This document shows, piece after piece, positions 1-5,924 of a DNA stretch of 5,924 nt. Every line of letters starts with the position of its first letter. Position 1 is the first letter of the stretch. The stretch lies in assembly GCA_963972175.1 (NCBI GenBank), contig CAXAVP010000272.1, positions 1 to 5,924 of the forward strand. The letters run 5' to 3'. This DNA is from Arenibacter sp963972175 (GTDB lineage Bacteria; Bacteroidota; Bacteroidia; Flavobacteriales; Flavobacteriaceae). The notes below the pieces were generated by a model. That model searched no databases, had not been told where the DNA came from, and saw only the letters and a program-made list of their open reading frames with translations. The position numbers and the translations under genes were made by a program.

Positions 1-1
1 G

Positions 2-70
2 CTTGTCTACGGTTTTTATAAGGGCATTGCGAAGTTACTTGGACTGACGGGAAAACCTATTTTACTCTAG
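2..70 (+). CDS. C-terminal end of an unidentified protein (partial, runs off the left edge)
   Basis: One forward frame is open from the window edge to a TAG at 68-70 and gives 22 residues that include YGFYKGIAKLLGL and end TGKPILL. The other two forward frames are closed by stops within the first 45 bases. The stop lies 21 bp from the stop of the lipoprotein gene on the opposite strand, a spacing typical of convergent neighbours, which supports a real gene end here. The tail mixes hydrophobic and basic residues and could be the end of a membrane-associated protein, but 22 residues are too few to name a family. No function is proposed. Confidence 0.45.
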   Translation, partial: LVYGFYKGIAKLLGLTGKPILL

Positions 71-91
71 TGTTTAAGTTGTAGTTTAAAC

Positions 92-2557
92 TTAGTTGAT
101 CTTGTAAACAATAATGGCGTTATCCTGGTCTTTGGCTACCAGTTCCAATTTGTGGTCTCTGTCCATATCACTAAGGTCGATAAGTGAATTCCCGGGCACT
201 GGGAAGTTGGAAATGGCCTTTGCTTGACTATCAAATAGGTAGATTTTTTGATTTTGAATATCTGTTACGCTAACATATATCTTGTCGTTTAAATAGAAAA
301 TCCGGGGCTTGGAATACACTCCAAGCTCCAATTCTACTTTCTTGCTCCTAATGGTTAGTACGTTGTCGTTCATAACTGCCAAGGTATTGGTGGTGGCATC
401 CAAGCCGTGATCTGGGAGTAAGTCTAGATTGGCGGCGGTCAATTTTCCATTTTGATCAATTTGGTATAGTCGCCCTTTGGTGTCGGTTACCGTGAATTTG
501 TTTTTATGAAGGAGCACTTCGTTATCGGAAAAATCAATCGTATTGGGTACTTGTACACGTACGTCACCGGTTCTTGATAGTATTTTTAATTCACCGCCTT
601 CCAGTTTCATCACTAGATAATCCTTTCTTCCTACCTTAAAGTGCTTAGGTGTTCCTATTATTGGCTTCTCGGCCTTGGTGTACTTAAAGCCCTTTACGAT
701 CTGGCCTTGGCGATTGTACATAAACACCTTGTTCCCCTGGGCAACAACAAAGCGGTAGTCCTTTTTTCGGTCGTAATCAAAAACAGCAAGGGGATTTAAA
801 TTGCCGCCATCAAAAGTGAGGTTGAAAGGCAGTACTTCCTTGCCATTTCGATCCAATATCAAAAATTGGTTGTTGGTGGTAAAGGCCAATTGCAGTTTAC
901 CGTTTTTGTAAAGATCTACCTGTTCTATGCGTCCTTGTATTCTTCCTTTCAATTCTTTCTTCCATATAATTTTGCCGTCGGTAGAGATTAAATAAAGAAC
1001 GTTGTCTATATCTTGAACTACAATTTCGTCTTTGTTGGTCCTGTGATTTTTTACAAATTGGGGCAGGGTGGCAATTTCCGTATCTAGCTGCAGTGTAAAA
1101 TACGGTATGGTTTTATTGAGGGTGGTCTCATGGGCAATTTTTTGGAAAAGAATGTTGGTATGATGAAAATTATCATCGGCAACCCATTGACCGGCAAAAG
1201 AATATTCTGCAAGATCTTTGATCTTTATATCCTTGCTTAAGTCCTTTTTAAAATGCTCGTTCAAAAAATATTCTATTCCGTCGGCCTTGGAAATAAACAG
1301 TATGGAGGATTCGTCTGCCAATTGTGCCTTGGCTGTTTTGTAGGTGGAGGTCTTCTCAAAGGTTGAAGCATTCTTAAAATTGCCTATAATGGTTTTAAGT
1401 GTCTCCGTTGTATTGGCAAATACAAAGGCGTCTTCAATAATGGTGTAATAATTTGCCTTGTAACCGTTGATCAAAGGGGTAAAGTATTGCTCTAAAAAGT
1501 CCGATTCACTTAGGGCTACAATTTCATTGCCTTGATATTCTTGGGACGATTTTTTAATGCTGTCCAAAAAATTAAGAATATCCTCGGAGCCATATGTATG
1601 GAGTATTATGGCCTTGTCATTATTTAAAAAAACATGACCAACTTCCTCAACAGCTTTAAAGGTAGCATCCAACACAGTGGATCTGTCCAAATATTTTTTT
1701 TGATTCTCGGCAAAGGCGTTATAGTCGTCAAAAGTGTAGGTCAGTATGGCATCGGCTCCTATTGGGGCTATATTTGGCGTTCTAGGGGTTAGGGCGTGGT
1801 TGTTCTTAAAAAGACTTCCGAAACTCATAATGGAATCCTGGGACATACTTATTCCGTTGAGTTTCACATGGTCCTTATTGGTGTTAAAATCCATGGATAT
1901 CCAATCGGTAAATTTGGAAATCCCTACTTTATGGGCATCGTCTAAGATGTGGTGAAGTAGTGAATTGCTTTTATTGGCATTTATAAAGATGTTGGCACTA
2001 CTTTGGCTACTGGCTATTTGGTAGAGCTTGGTTAGGGGTTCTGCCACATTAAGCTCCTTGTTGTTTCTTATTAGGTTTTCAATCAATATTTGTGAGGACC
2101 CTACTATTATTTTGTTGTCTATTACGGTAGAAAAGAAGTCAGTACCATCTATACTGTATTTATCAAAGTTTTTACCTTCGTAATTTATGTTTTCAACCTT
2201 AACATTGGGTTCGTCGGACACTTGGAAAAGGTCATTGGTATTTTCTGCAACCAAGAGCAGTTCAAAATTCTCCTTCCCCAATTCAACGAAGGCCAAAATA
2301 CTTTCGCCGGACGGTTGTATGTATTGTAGTGAATTCAGTTTGTTTAAAACGGCATTATACGTAGTTGTGGAAGATAATGTTTTTAGTAGGTCGCTATTTT
2401 CCAGTTCGCTGGAAAAGGAGGGCTTGTCGTTTATTTTTATGATTATGGCACTATTCCGGGGAACGTAATGGAGTAGTGGGTCGGTGGTGGTGCTTGGTTC
2501 TTTGCACCCTATTGTAAAAATGAATAAAGGAAATACTAGGAGTAATCTATATTTCAT
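92..2557 (-). CDS. Large lipoprotein: duplicated DUF3352-like N-terminal module plus C-terminal beta-propeller-like region, function unknown
   Basis: I place the start at the ATG at 2557-2555, giving 821 residues. A TTG six codons upstream is in frame, but it lies inside a promoter-like octamer (2573-2580). From the ATG the protein opens MKYRLLLVFPLFIFTIGC, a short lipoprotein signal with the lipidated Cys at 18, so it should be anchored in the envelope. Residues about 30-475 contain two related modules about 230 residues apart. Each has a 'P..A.I' strand opening, a long strand-turn-helix centre and a closing strand pair. They resemble DUF3352-type proteins, an assignment made by eye. Residues about 505-821 form about eight repeats of four hydrophobic residues followed by a D/N-x-x-G turn, as in PQQ- or FG-GAP-like propellers. 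The last has a D-x-D-x-D-x-x-x-E calcium-loop pattern (D797, D799, D801, E805). The gene starts 29 bp after rnhB on the same strand and is probably co-transcribed with it. No catalytic motif is visible. The reading frame is intact. Confidence 0.9.
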   Translation of the reverse strand: MKYRLLLVFPLFIFTIGCKEPSTTTDPLLHYVPRNSAIIIKINDKPSFSSELENSDLLKTLSSTTTYNAVLNKLNSLQYIQPSGESILAFVELGKENFELLLVAENTNDLFQVSDEPNVKVENINYEGKNFDKYSIDGTDFFSTVIDNKIIVGSSQILIENLIRNNKELNVAEPLTKLYQIASSQSSANIFINANKSNSLLHHILDDAHKVGISKFTDWISMDFNTNKDHVKLNGISMSQDSIMSFGSLFKNNHALTPRTPNIAPIGADAILTYTFDDYNAFAENQKKYLDRSTVLDATFKAVEEVGHVFLNNDKAIILHTYGSEDILNFLDSIKKSSQEYQGNEIVALSESDFLEQYFTPLINGYKANYYTIIEDAFVFANTTETLKTIIGNFKNASTFEKTSTYKTAKAQLADESSILFISKADGIEYFLNEHFKKDLSKDIKIKDLAEYSFAGQWVADDNFHHTNILFQKIAHETTLNKTIPYFTLQLDTEIATLPQFVKNHRTNKDEIVVQDIDNVLYLISTDGKIIWKKELKGRIQGRIEQVDLYKNGKLQLAFTTNNQFLILDRNGKEVLPFNLTFDGGNLNPLAVFDYDRKKDYRFVVAQGNKVFMYNRQGQIVKGFKYTKAEKPIIGTPKHFKVGRKDYLVMKLEGGELKILSRTGDVRVQVPNTIDFSDNEVLLHKNKFTVTDTKGRLYQIDQNGKLTAANLDLLPDHGLDATTNTLAVMNDNVLTIRSKKVELELGVYSKPRIFYLNDKIYVSVTDIQNQKIYLFDSQAKAISNFPVPGNSLIDLSDMDRDHKLELVAKDQDNAIIVYKIN

Positions 2558-2586
2558 AAATAAAACTTTCAGCAAATTTAATATTT

Positions 2587-3183
2587 TTAAATGTCTAGTT
2601 TTAGTTGGTCTGGCAATTGCTTAAAACTTTTACGATGGTATTTGGTAATGCCGTATTGCCTTATGGCTTCCCTGTGTTCCTTAGTGGGGTAGCCTTTGTT
2701 TTTCTTCCAGTTGTACATAGGATATTCTAGGTGAATTTTTTCCATATAGGCATCTCTGTACGTCTTGGCGAGTACCGAGGCTGCTGCAATACTCAAATAT
2801 TTTCCATCCCCTTTTACAATGCAGGTATGGGGGATATTTGGGTAAGGATTAAACCTGTTGCCGTCCACTATTATAAACTCTGGGGTTGTGGTCAACTGGT
2901 CCAACGCCCTGTGCATTGCCAAAAAAGAGGCGTTGAGGATATTTATATCGTCAATTTCTTCAGGGAATACTTGAGCAATCCCAAAAGTGGAAGCATCGGT
3001 TTCTATAACGGGTTTTAGGTTATTGCGTTTTATCTCGGTCAAAATTTTGGAGTCATTTAGCATGTCATTGCTATAATCCTTGGGCAAAATAACTGCAGCC
3101 GCCGTTACAGGTCCGGCCAAGCAGCCTCTACCGGCCTCGTCCGTACCTGCTTCAAGATGGGTTTTGTAATGGGCTTTTAACAT
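2587..3183 (-). CDS. rnhB: Ribonuclease HII
   Basis: This cytoplasmic enzyme cuts RNA in RNA-DNA hybrids and starts removal of single ribonucleotides misincorporated into DNA, using divalent metal ions. At 198 residues it has the usual bacterial RNase HII length. The family signature TDEAGRGCLAGPV lies at residues 14-26 and carries catalytic D15 and E16 and the GRG loop (18-20) that senses the ribonucleotide-DNA junction. VDGNR at 106-110 supplies the third carboxylate (D107). KGD followed by SIAAASVLAK at 124-140 supplies the fourth (D126). GYPTKEH at 164-170 contains the conserved Tyr165, and HRKSF at 183-187 is the usual C-terminal motif. The start is fixed: a TAA immediately precedes the ATG at 3183 in frame, and the next Met would remove the active site. 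It has no recognisable Shine-Dalgarno sequence, as is normal in Bacteroidota. It is the first gene of a probable two-gene unit with the downstream lipoprotein. Confidence 0.98.
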   Translation of the reverse strand: MLKAHYKTHLEAGTDEAGRGCLAGPVTAAAVILPKDYSNDMLNDSKILTEIKRNNLKPVIETDASTFGIAQVFPEEIDDINILNASFLAMHRALDQLTTTPEFIIVDGNRFNPYPNIPHTCIVKGDGKYLSIAAASVLAKTYRDAYMEKIHLEYPMYNWKKNKGYPTKEHREAIRQYGITKYHRKSFKQLPDQLKLDI

Positions 3184-3285
3184 TTAAGGACACTCTTTTG
3201 TCGTCAGAACAACAATCACTAATTATACAACAGACCGTCCTGACTATTTTTGGTACACTATTCCTACTCTTTCCTAAGAGTTTGT

Positions 3286-3293
3286 CAAATTTA
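3286..3293 (-). promoter_or_regulatory. Candidate -7 element for the rnhB-lipoprotein transcript
   Basis: On the minus strand this reads TAAATTTG, a full match to the Bacteroidota -7 consensus TAnnTTTG. Transcription would begin near 3280, giving a leader of about 95 nt before the rnhB ATG. No TTG is present at the usual spacing (about 17-23 bp upstream), so the -33 element is missing or degenerate. It is the only full -7 match I found on this strand between rnhB and the porin gene. Confidence 0.35.
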
Positions 3294-3447
3294 GAAATAT
3301 TTAGTGGCGAACATTAGTTGTTGCCTACAAATTCTGAGGTATATTTAGACTGCCTTTTATTGTTGGCGTCTTTTTTGTGGAATTTAGGTAGCTTATTGGG
3401 GGCATGGGCCGTTCATTTATAGGGAAGATACTCCTTTAAATTTATTC

Positions 3448-3476
3448 TTGCAGATTGAGCTGCAAAATCATTTTTT
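3448..3476 (+). other. Small dyad followed by a T-run, upstream of the porin gene
   Basis: TTGCAG (3448-3453) and CTGCAA (3460-3465) form a perfect 6-bp inverted repeat around a 6-base loop, followed after five bases by six Ts (3471-3476). It resembles a weak intrinsic terminator for plus-strand RNA, yet no plus-strand gene precedes it. It could instead be a short operator dyad about 50 bp upstream of the candidate porin promoter. The stem is short with only three G-C pairs, so chance is quite possible. Confidence 0.25.
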
Positions 3477-3516
3477 AGTTTTTAGAACTTTCACATTTCA
3501 TTAAGGACAAAAAAAT

Positions 3517-3538
3517 TAACTTTGTCAACGTAAGTTTG
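3517..3538 (+). promoter_or_regulatory. Candidate tandem -7 elements for the porin gene
   Basis: TAACTTTG (3517-3524) and TAAGTTTG (3531-3538) both match the Bacteroidota -7 consensus TAnnTTTG and lie 14 bp apart, just before the ATG at 3543. The first would start transcription near 3530, leaving a leader of only about a dozen bases. The second would start at or just inside the start codon and so looks less likely to be used for this ORF. Neither has a clear TTG -33 box at normal spacing, so promoter use is an inference from the -7 matches and position. Confidence 0.4.
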
Positions 3539-3542
3539 TAGC

Positions 3543-5531
3543 ATGAGATATATAGTAACACTTTTAATAGTGTTTTTTAGTCAAGCAATTAATGCCCAAG
3601 ATAATCCTATTCCCCCAACAAGGAAAGAGGATGGGTCAGGAATAGATCGCAAAACTAAAAATATCCCGCCTAAGAAAAATGGAGAGGTTCTCACCCAAGA
3701 GATCACCATTAAAGATTATAAGATTATTGGTTATGATCGGGATACTACCTTTTTAGATACTACTATTTCCATACAGAAGGAATACAAATACAACTTTTTA
3801 AGAAGGGACGATTTTGAACTAATGCCCTTTGCCAATGTAGGACAGCCCTACAATAAACTGGGGGTGAATTTTGATCAAAAGGATATGTATCCCAAAATAG
3901 GGGCCAGTGCTAAACATTATAACTATATGGAAGCCCGTGATGTGAAATATTATAATGTGGCTACTCCCATGTCAGACCTAATGTTTAAAACTACTTTTGA
4001 GCAAGGTCAGCTTTTAGATGCCCTTCTGGCCTTTAATACCTCGCGAAGATTAAACTTTTCAATGGGATATAAAGGATTCCGGTCTCTTGGTAAATATCAG
4101 TATAATGAAGCTGAGTCCGGAAACTTTAAGCTTACCTCCAATTACCAGACCAAAGATGGGAGATATAGTTTAAGGGCACATATTGCTGCTCAGAATATGG
4201 AGTCAGAGGAAAATGGGGGACTTGCCAATAAGGAATTGCAATTTGAATCTGGGGATTCGGAATTTACGGACCGGTCTAGGATAGATGTGCTTTTCTCCGA
4301 TGCAACTAACCGCGTATTGGGGAAGCGCTATTATATGGACCATAGATATGTATTGTTTGGTAAAAAGCGGGATACCGGCCAAGTAAGAATGACCTCGCTG
4401 ACCTTGGGGCACGATTTTAGCTATGAGACCAAATACTACCAGTACAAGCAAAGTGGTCAAAACGATTATTTTGGGGACAGCTTTGAGACGCCAATTAGTG
4501 ATAAGGCCAGTTTAAAGACTACTTTTAATAGGCTGAGTGCGCAATTTGTCAACAAAACCCTTGGCGTACTTACTGGTCATATAAATCACTATCACTATAA
4601 TTATTTCTTTAACTCGGTCCTACAGACCGAAACCCAATTGATCCGAAGTCAATTGAATGGTGAAGAGATTGCCGTTGGGGCTAAATACGTGAAGAAAATT
4701 GGAGGGTTTCAATTAAACGGATCGGCCCAGGCCAATGTCTCCGGGGATTTATCCGGAAGCTTGTTGGATGCTTTTGCAAGTTATGATATTAATAAGAACA
4801 ACAAGCTTAAGTTTTCCGTTCACTCGTCTTCAAGAATGCCGGATTTTAATTTTTTATTATATCAAAGTGATTACCAAAATTATAATTGGCAACATACGGA
4901 TGATTTTAATAAGCAGAACAACATTGGTTTTCAATTTAACCTTGAGTCGAGTGTCCTAGGTGATGTAATGGCCAAGTATACTTCTTTGGATAACTATACC
5001 TATTTTGCTTCCGATCCCAGTGCAACCATAGAGGAAGGGAGTGAGCAGGCATATATTAAACCCTTCCAGGAGGGTAATGCCATAGATTTAATAAAGATTA
5101 AATACGCCAAGGAATTTAAATGGAAAGGTTTTTCGCTGAACAATACGGTCATGTACCAAAATGTTTCACAGACCAATGATGTGTTGCATGTTCCGGAATT
5201 GGTAACCAGGAATACCTTGTATTTTTCCAGCTTTGTGTTTAAGAAGGCAATGTACCTGCAAACCGGGGTGACTTTTAAATATTTTACGGCATATAATGCA
5301 GATGCCTATAATCCGGTCTTGGGGGAGTTCTATTCCCAGTCCCAGGAAGAATTGGGCGGATACCCAATGTTGGATTTCTTTATCAATGCCCGTGTTCAGC
5401 AAACAAGGATATTCCTAAAGGCAGAGCACTTTAATTCCGCATTTACCGGAAACAACTTTTATTCGGCACCCAACTATCCCTATAGGGATTTCGTGATACG
5501 ATTTGGTTTGGTGTGGAATTTCTTTTCCTGA
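3543..5531 (+). CDS. Putative porin, outer-membrane beta-barrel (Porin_10-like)
   Basis: The 662-residue product begins with a Sec signal peptide (residues 1-18; hydrophobic LLIVFF core, INA before the likely cleavage ahead of Q19). A polar, Pro/Lys-rich linker follows to about residue 50. The conserved entry segment at about 67-104 includes DTTFLDTT, YKYNFLRRDDFELMPFANVG and QPYN, wording I recognise from flavobacterial proteins annotated 'putative porin' (Porin_10). The rest alternates short amphipathic strands with polar loops rich in Tyr, Phe, Asn and Gln, as expected for a large barrel. The last strand ends FVIRFGLVWNFFS, with the terminal aromatic residues used in outer-membrane insertion. 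There is no TonB box or plug-like domain, so it is not a SusC-type receptor. Its substrate is unknown. The start is well placed: an in-frame TAA lies at 3531-3533, and this ATG alone supplies the signal peptide. It is transcribed alone, divergently from rnhB. The frame is intact. Confidence 0.92.
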   Translation: MRYIVTLLIVFFSQAINAQDNPIPPTRKEDGSGIDRKTKNIPPKKNGEVLTQEITIKDYKIIGYDRDTTFLDTTISIQKEYKYNFLRRDDFELMPFANVGQPYNKLGVNFDQKDMYPKIGASAKHYNYMEARDVKYYNVATPMSDLMFKTTFEQGQLLDALLAFNTSRRLNFSMGYKGFRSLGKYQYNEAESGNFKLTSNYQTKDGRYSLRAHIAAQNMESEENGGLANKELQFESGDSEFTDRSRIDVLFSDATNRVLGKRYYMDHRYVLFGKKRDTGQVRMTSLTLGHDFSYETKYYQYKQSGQNDYFGDSFETPISDKASLKTTFNRLSAQFVNKTLGVLTGHINHYHYNYFFNSVLQTETQLIRSQLNGEEIAVGAKYVKKIGGFQLNGSAQANVSGDLSGSLLDAFASYDINKNNKLKFSVHSSSRMPDFNFLLYQSDYQNYNWQHTDDFNKQNNIGFQFNLESSVLGDVMAKYTSLDNYTYFASDPSATIEEGSEQAYIKPFQEGNAIDLIKIKYAKEFKWKGFSLNNTVMYQNVSQTNDVLHVPELVTRNTLYFSSFVFKKAMYLQTGVTFKYFTAYNADAYNPVLGEFYSQSQEELGGYPMLDFFINARVQQTRIFLKAEHFNSAFTGNNFYSAPNYPYRDFVIRFGLVWNFFS

Positions 5532-5887
5532 TATCATTTTTTAGCTTGTTTTTGGAAGCATTCTCTTTTATTATAGTTTGGCTTCTGTACCATTTCCGCA
5601 GCTCAGCTGTATAATTTAGCTATTGTTCTTTTTGTTTTAGGGGTAATTGTTGTGTTTTGGAGGCTGTATTTGGTTGTTATCTCTTATGGGGTCTACTTAT
5701 AAATGAACAATAATATAATGTATATAGGTAGTGTTTTGATGTTTATTATGAGCGGTAAAGTTTTGTTGAGTTCTATTCTGTGCATGTTTTATCCAATATT
5801 TCGTATCACTATAGTTGGGTAGTTGGTTGTGGGGTGATTTTTTCTAGGATATAATACATTGTTATTTAACGGGTTGTATTCTTGCGC
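5532..5887. other. Intergenic region downstream of the porin gene, no convincing gene
   Basis: This AT-rich stretch lies between the porin stop and the promoter-like A-tracts at the right edge. The plus strand is rich in G and T and poor in C (25 G against 10 C in 5601-5700; 19 G against 7 C in 5701-5800). I found no strong hairpin with a T-tract that would be a clear porin terminator. GAAGC (5555-5559) can pair with GCTTC (5581-5585) only across a 21-base loop. The longest noted frame is a hydrophobic 39-codon one at 5703-5822, which lacks supporting signals. There is no TAnnTTTG match on either strand. Confidence 0.6.
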
Positions 5888-5924
5888 AAAAAAAAAGCGA
5901 AAAAAGTTTCAAAAAACGCTTGTG
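5888..5924 (+). promoter_or_regulatory. Upstream half of a probable stable-RNA (rRNA or tRNA) promoter: phased A-tracts and -33 TTG
   Basis: Three A-tracts (5888-5896, 5900-5905, 5911-5916) have centres 10.5 and 11 bp apart, about one helical turn, so the DNA should be curved. They are followed by CGCTTGTG, whose TTG (5920-5922) fits a Bacteroidota -33 box. The arrangement of A-tracts, a short GTTTC interruption, more As and then CTTGTG matches my recollection of the region before flavobacterial 16S rRNA and some tRNA genes, where a TAnnTTTG box follows about 17-20 bp later. That box and the transcript would be beyond position 5924, so the identity of the downstream gene is inferred. Confidence 0.55.

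Larger units (their letters stand above)
3184..3542. other. Divergent intergenic region between rnhB and the porin gene
   Basis: These 359 bp separate the start codons of two divergent genes and must hold promoters for both directions. I see no open frame longer than about a dozen codons, no tRNA-like cloverleaf and no CRISPR-type repeat. Recognisable elements are a minus-strand -7-like octamer (3286-3293), two plus-strand -7-like octamers (3517-3524 and 3531-3538), a small dyad followed by a T-run (3448-3476) and four copies of the hexamer ATTTAG (3289, 3299, 3343, 3382). The region is long for such a simple divergent pair, so a regulator site or small RNA is possible but not demonstrated. 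Confidence 0.7.

Noticed and set aside
75..94. Inverted repeat TAAGTT/AACTTA between the two convergent genes, with an overlapping 10-bp palindrome AGTTTAAACT at 83-92
   Set aside because: The stem is short and nearly all A-T, overlaps the stop codon and has no T-run on either side, so it does not qualify as an intrinsic terminator.
1746..2468. Plus-strand open frames of 69 and 93 codons (1746-1955, 2187-2468)
   Set aside because: They lie antisense inside the well-supported lipoprotein gene and show no domain or start signals. They are composition shadows.
2558..2575. In-frame TTG upstream start for the lipoprotein, adding six residues
   Set aside because: The ATG at 2557 gives a cleaner 18-residue lipoprotein signal, and the TTG falls inside a promoter-like octamer.
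2731..3018. Plus-strand 95-codon open frame
   Set aside because: It is antisense to the catalytic core of rnhB, whose motifs are unambiguous.
4203..5402. Open frames inside the porin gene in other frames (4203-4460 and 5166-5402 minus, 4735-4959 plus)
   Set aside because: They are fully contained in the porin coding sequence, with no family resemblance or start signals.
3543..5531. The porin as a TonB-dependent receptor of the SusC type
   Set aside because: It has no plug domain, no carboxypeptidase-like repeat and no TonB box, and at 662 residues it is too short for a SusC protein.
5599..5609. Near-palindrome CAGCTCAGCTG as a terminator or operator
   Set aside because: Its arms of five bases surround a single central base, which cannot form an RNA hairpin, and no T-run follows. 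A single short dyad is not enough to call an operator.
5882..5889. Palindrome TTGCGCAA as a separate regulator site
   Set aside because: Eight bases with no second copy nearby. It may simply be part of the promoter-upstream region.
1..5924. CRISPR array, insertion sequence, integrase or phage genes
   Set aside because: No regularly spaced repeats, transposase-like product or terminal inverted repeats are visible. The coding content is core-type genes.

Overview
The window looks like an ordinary chromosomal stretch from a member of the Bacteroidota, most likely a marine-type Flavobacteriaceae. The evidence is AT-rich DNA, starts without clear Shine-Dalgarno sequences, promoter -7 octamers of the TAnnTTTG type, a Porin_10-like outer-membrane protein typical of Flavobacteriia, and a ribonuclease HII with flavobacterial-style ends.

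Layout. Positions 2-70 (+) hold the last 22 codons of an unidentified gene that converges on the next one. Positions 92-3183 (-) hold a two-gene unit: rnhB (ribonuclease HII) followed 29 bp later by a gene for a large lipoprotein of about 821 residues. The lipoprotein has a duplicated N-terminal module resembling DUF3352 and a C-terminal beta-propeller-like region. Positions 3184-3542 are a divergent intergenic region with candidate promoters for both directions. Positions 3543-5531 (+) encode a 662-residue putative porin with a signal peptide and a beta-barrel C-terminus ending in aromatic residues. Positions 5532-5924 have no convincing gene. They end in three helically phased A-tracts and a TTG, which look like the upstream half of a strong stable-RNA (rRNA or tRNA) promoter whose -7 box and transcript lie just beyond the window.

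How the genes relate. RNase HII removes ribonucleotides from DNA in the cytoplasm, while the lipoprotein and porin are envelope proteins. The lipoprotein probably shares the rnhB transcript by position rather than by function. No defence system, mobile element, CRISPR array or biosynthetic cluster is visible. The most interesting points are the architecture of the unknown lipoprotein, the phased A-tract promoter at the right edge, and the near-leaderless promoter arrangement in front of the porin gene.
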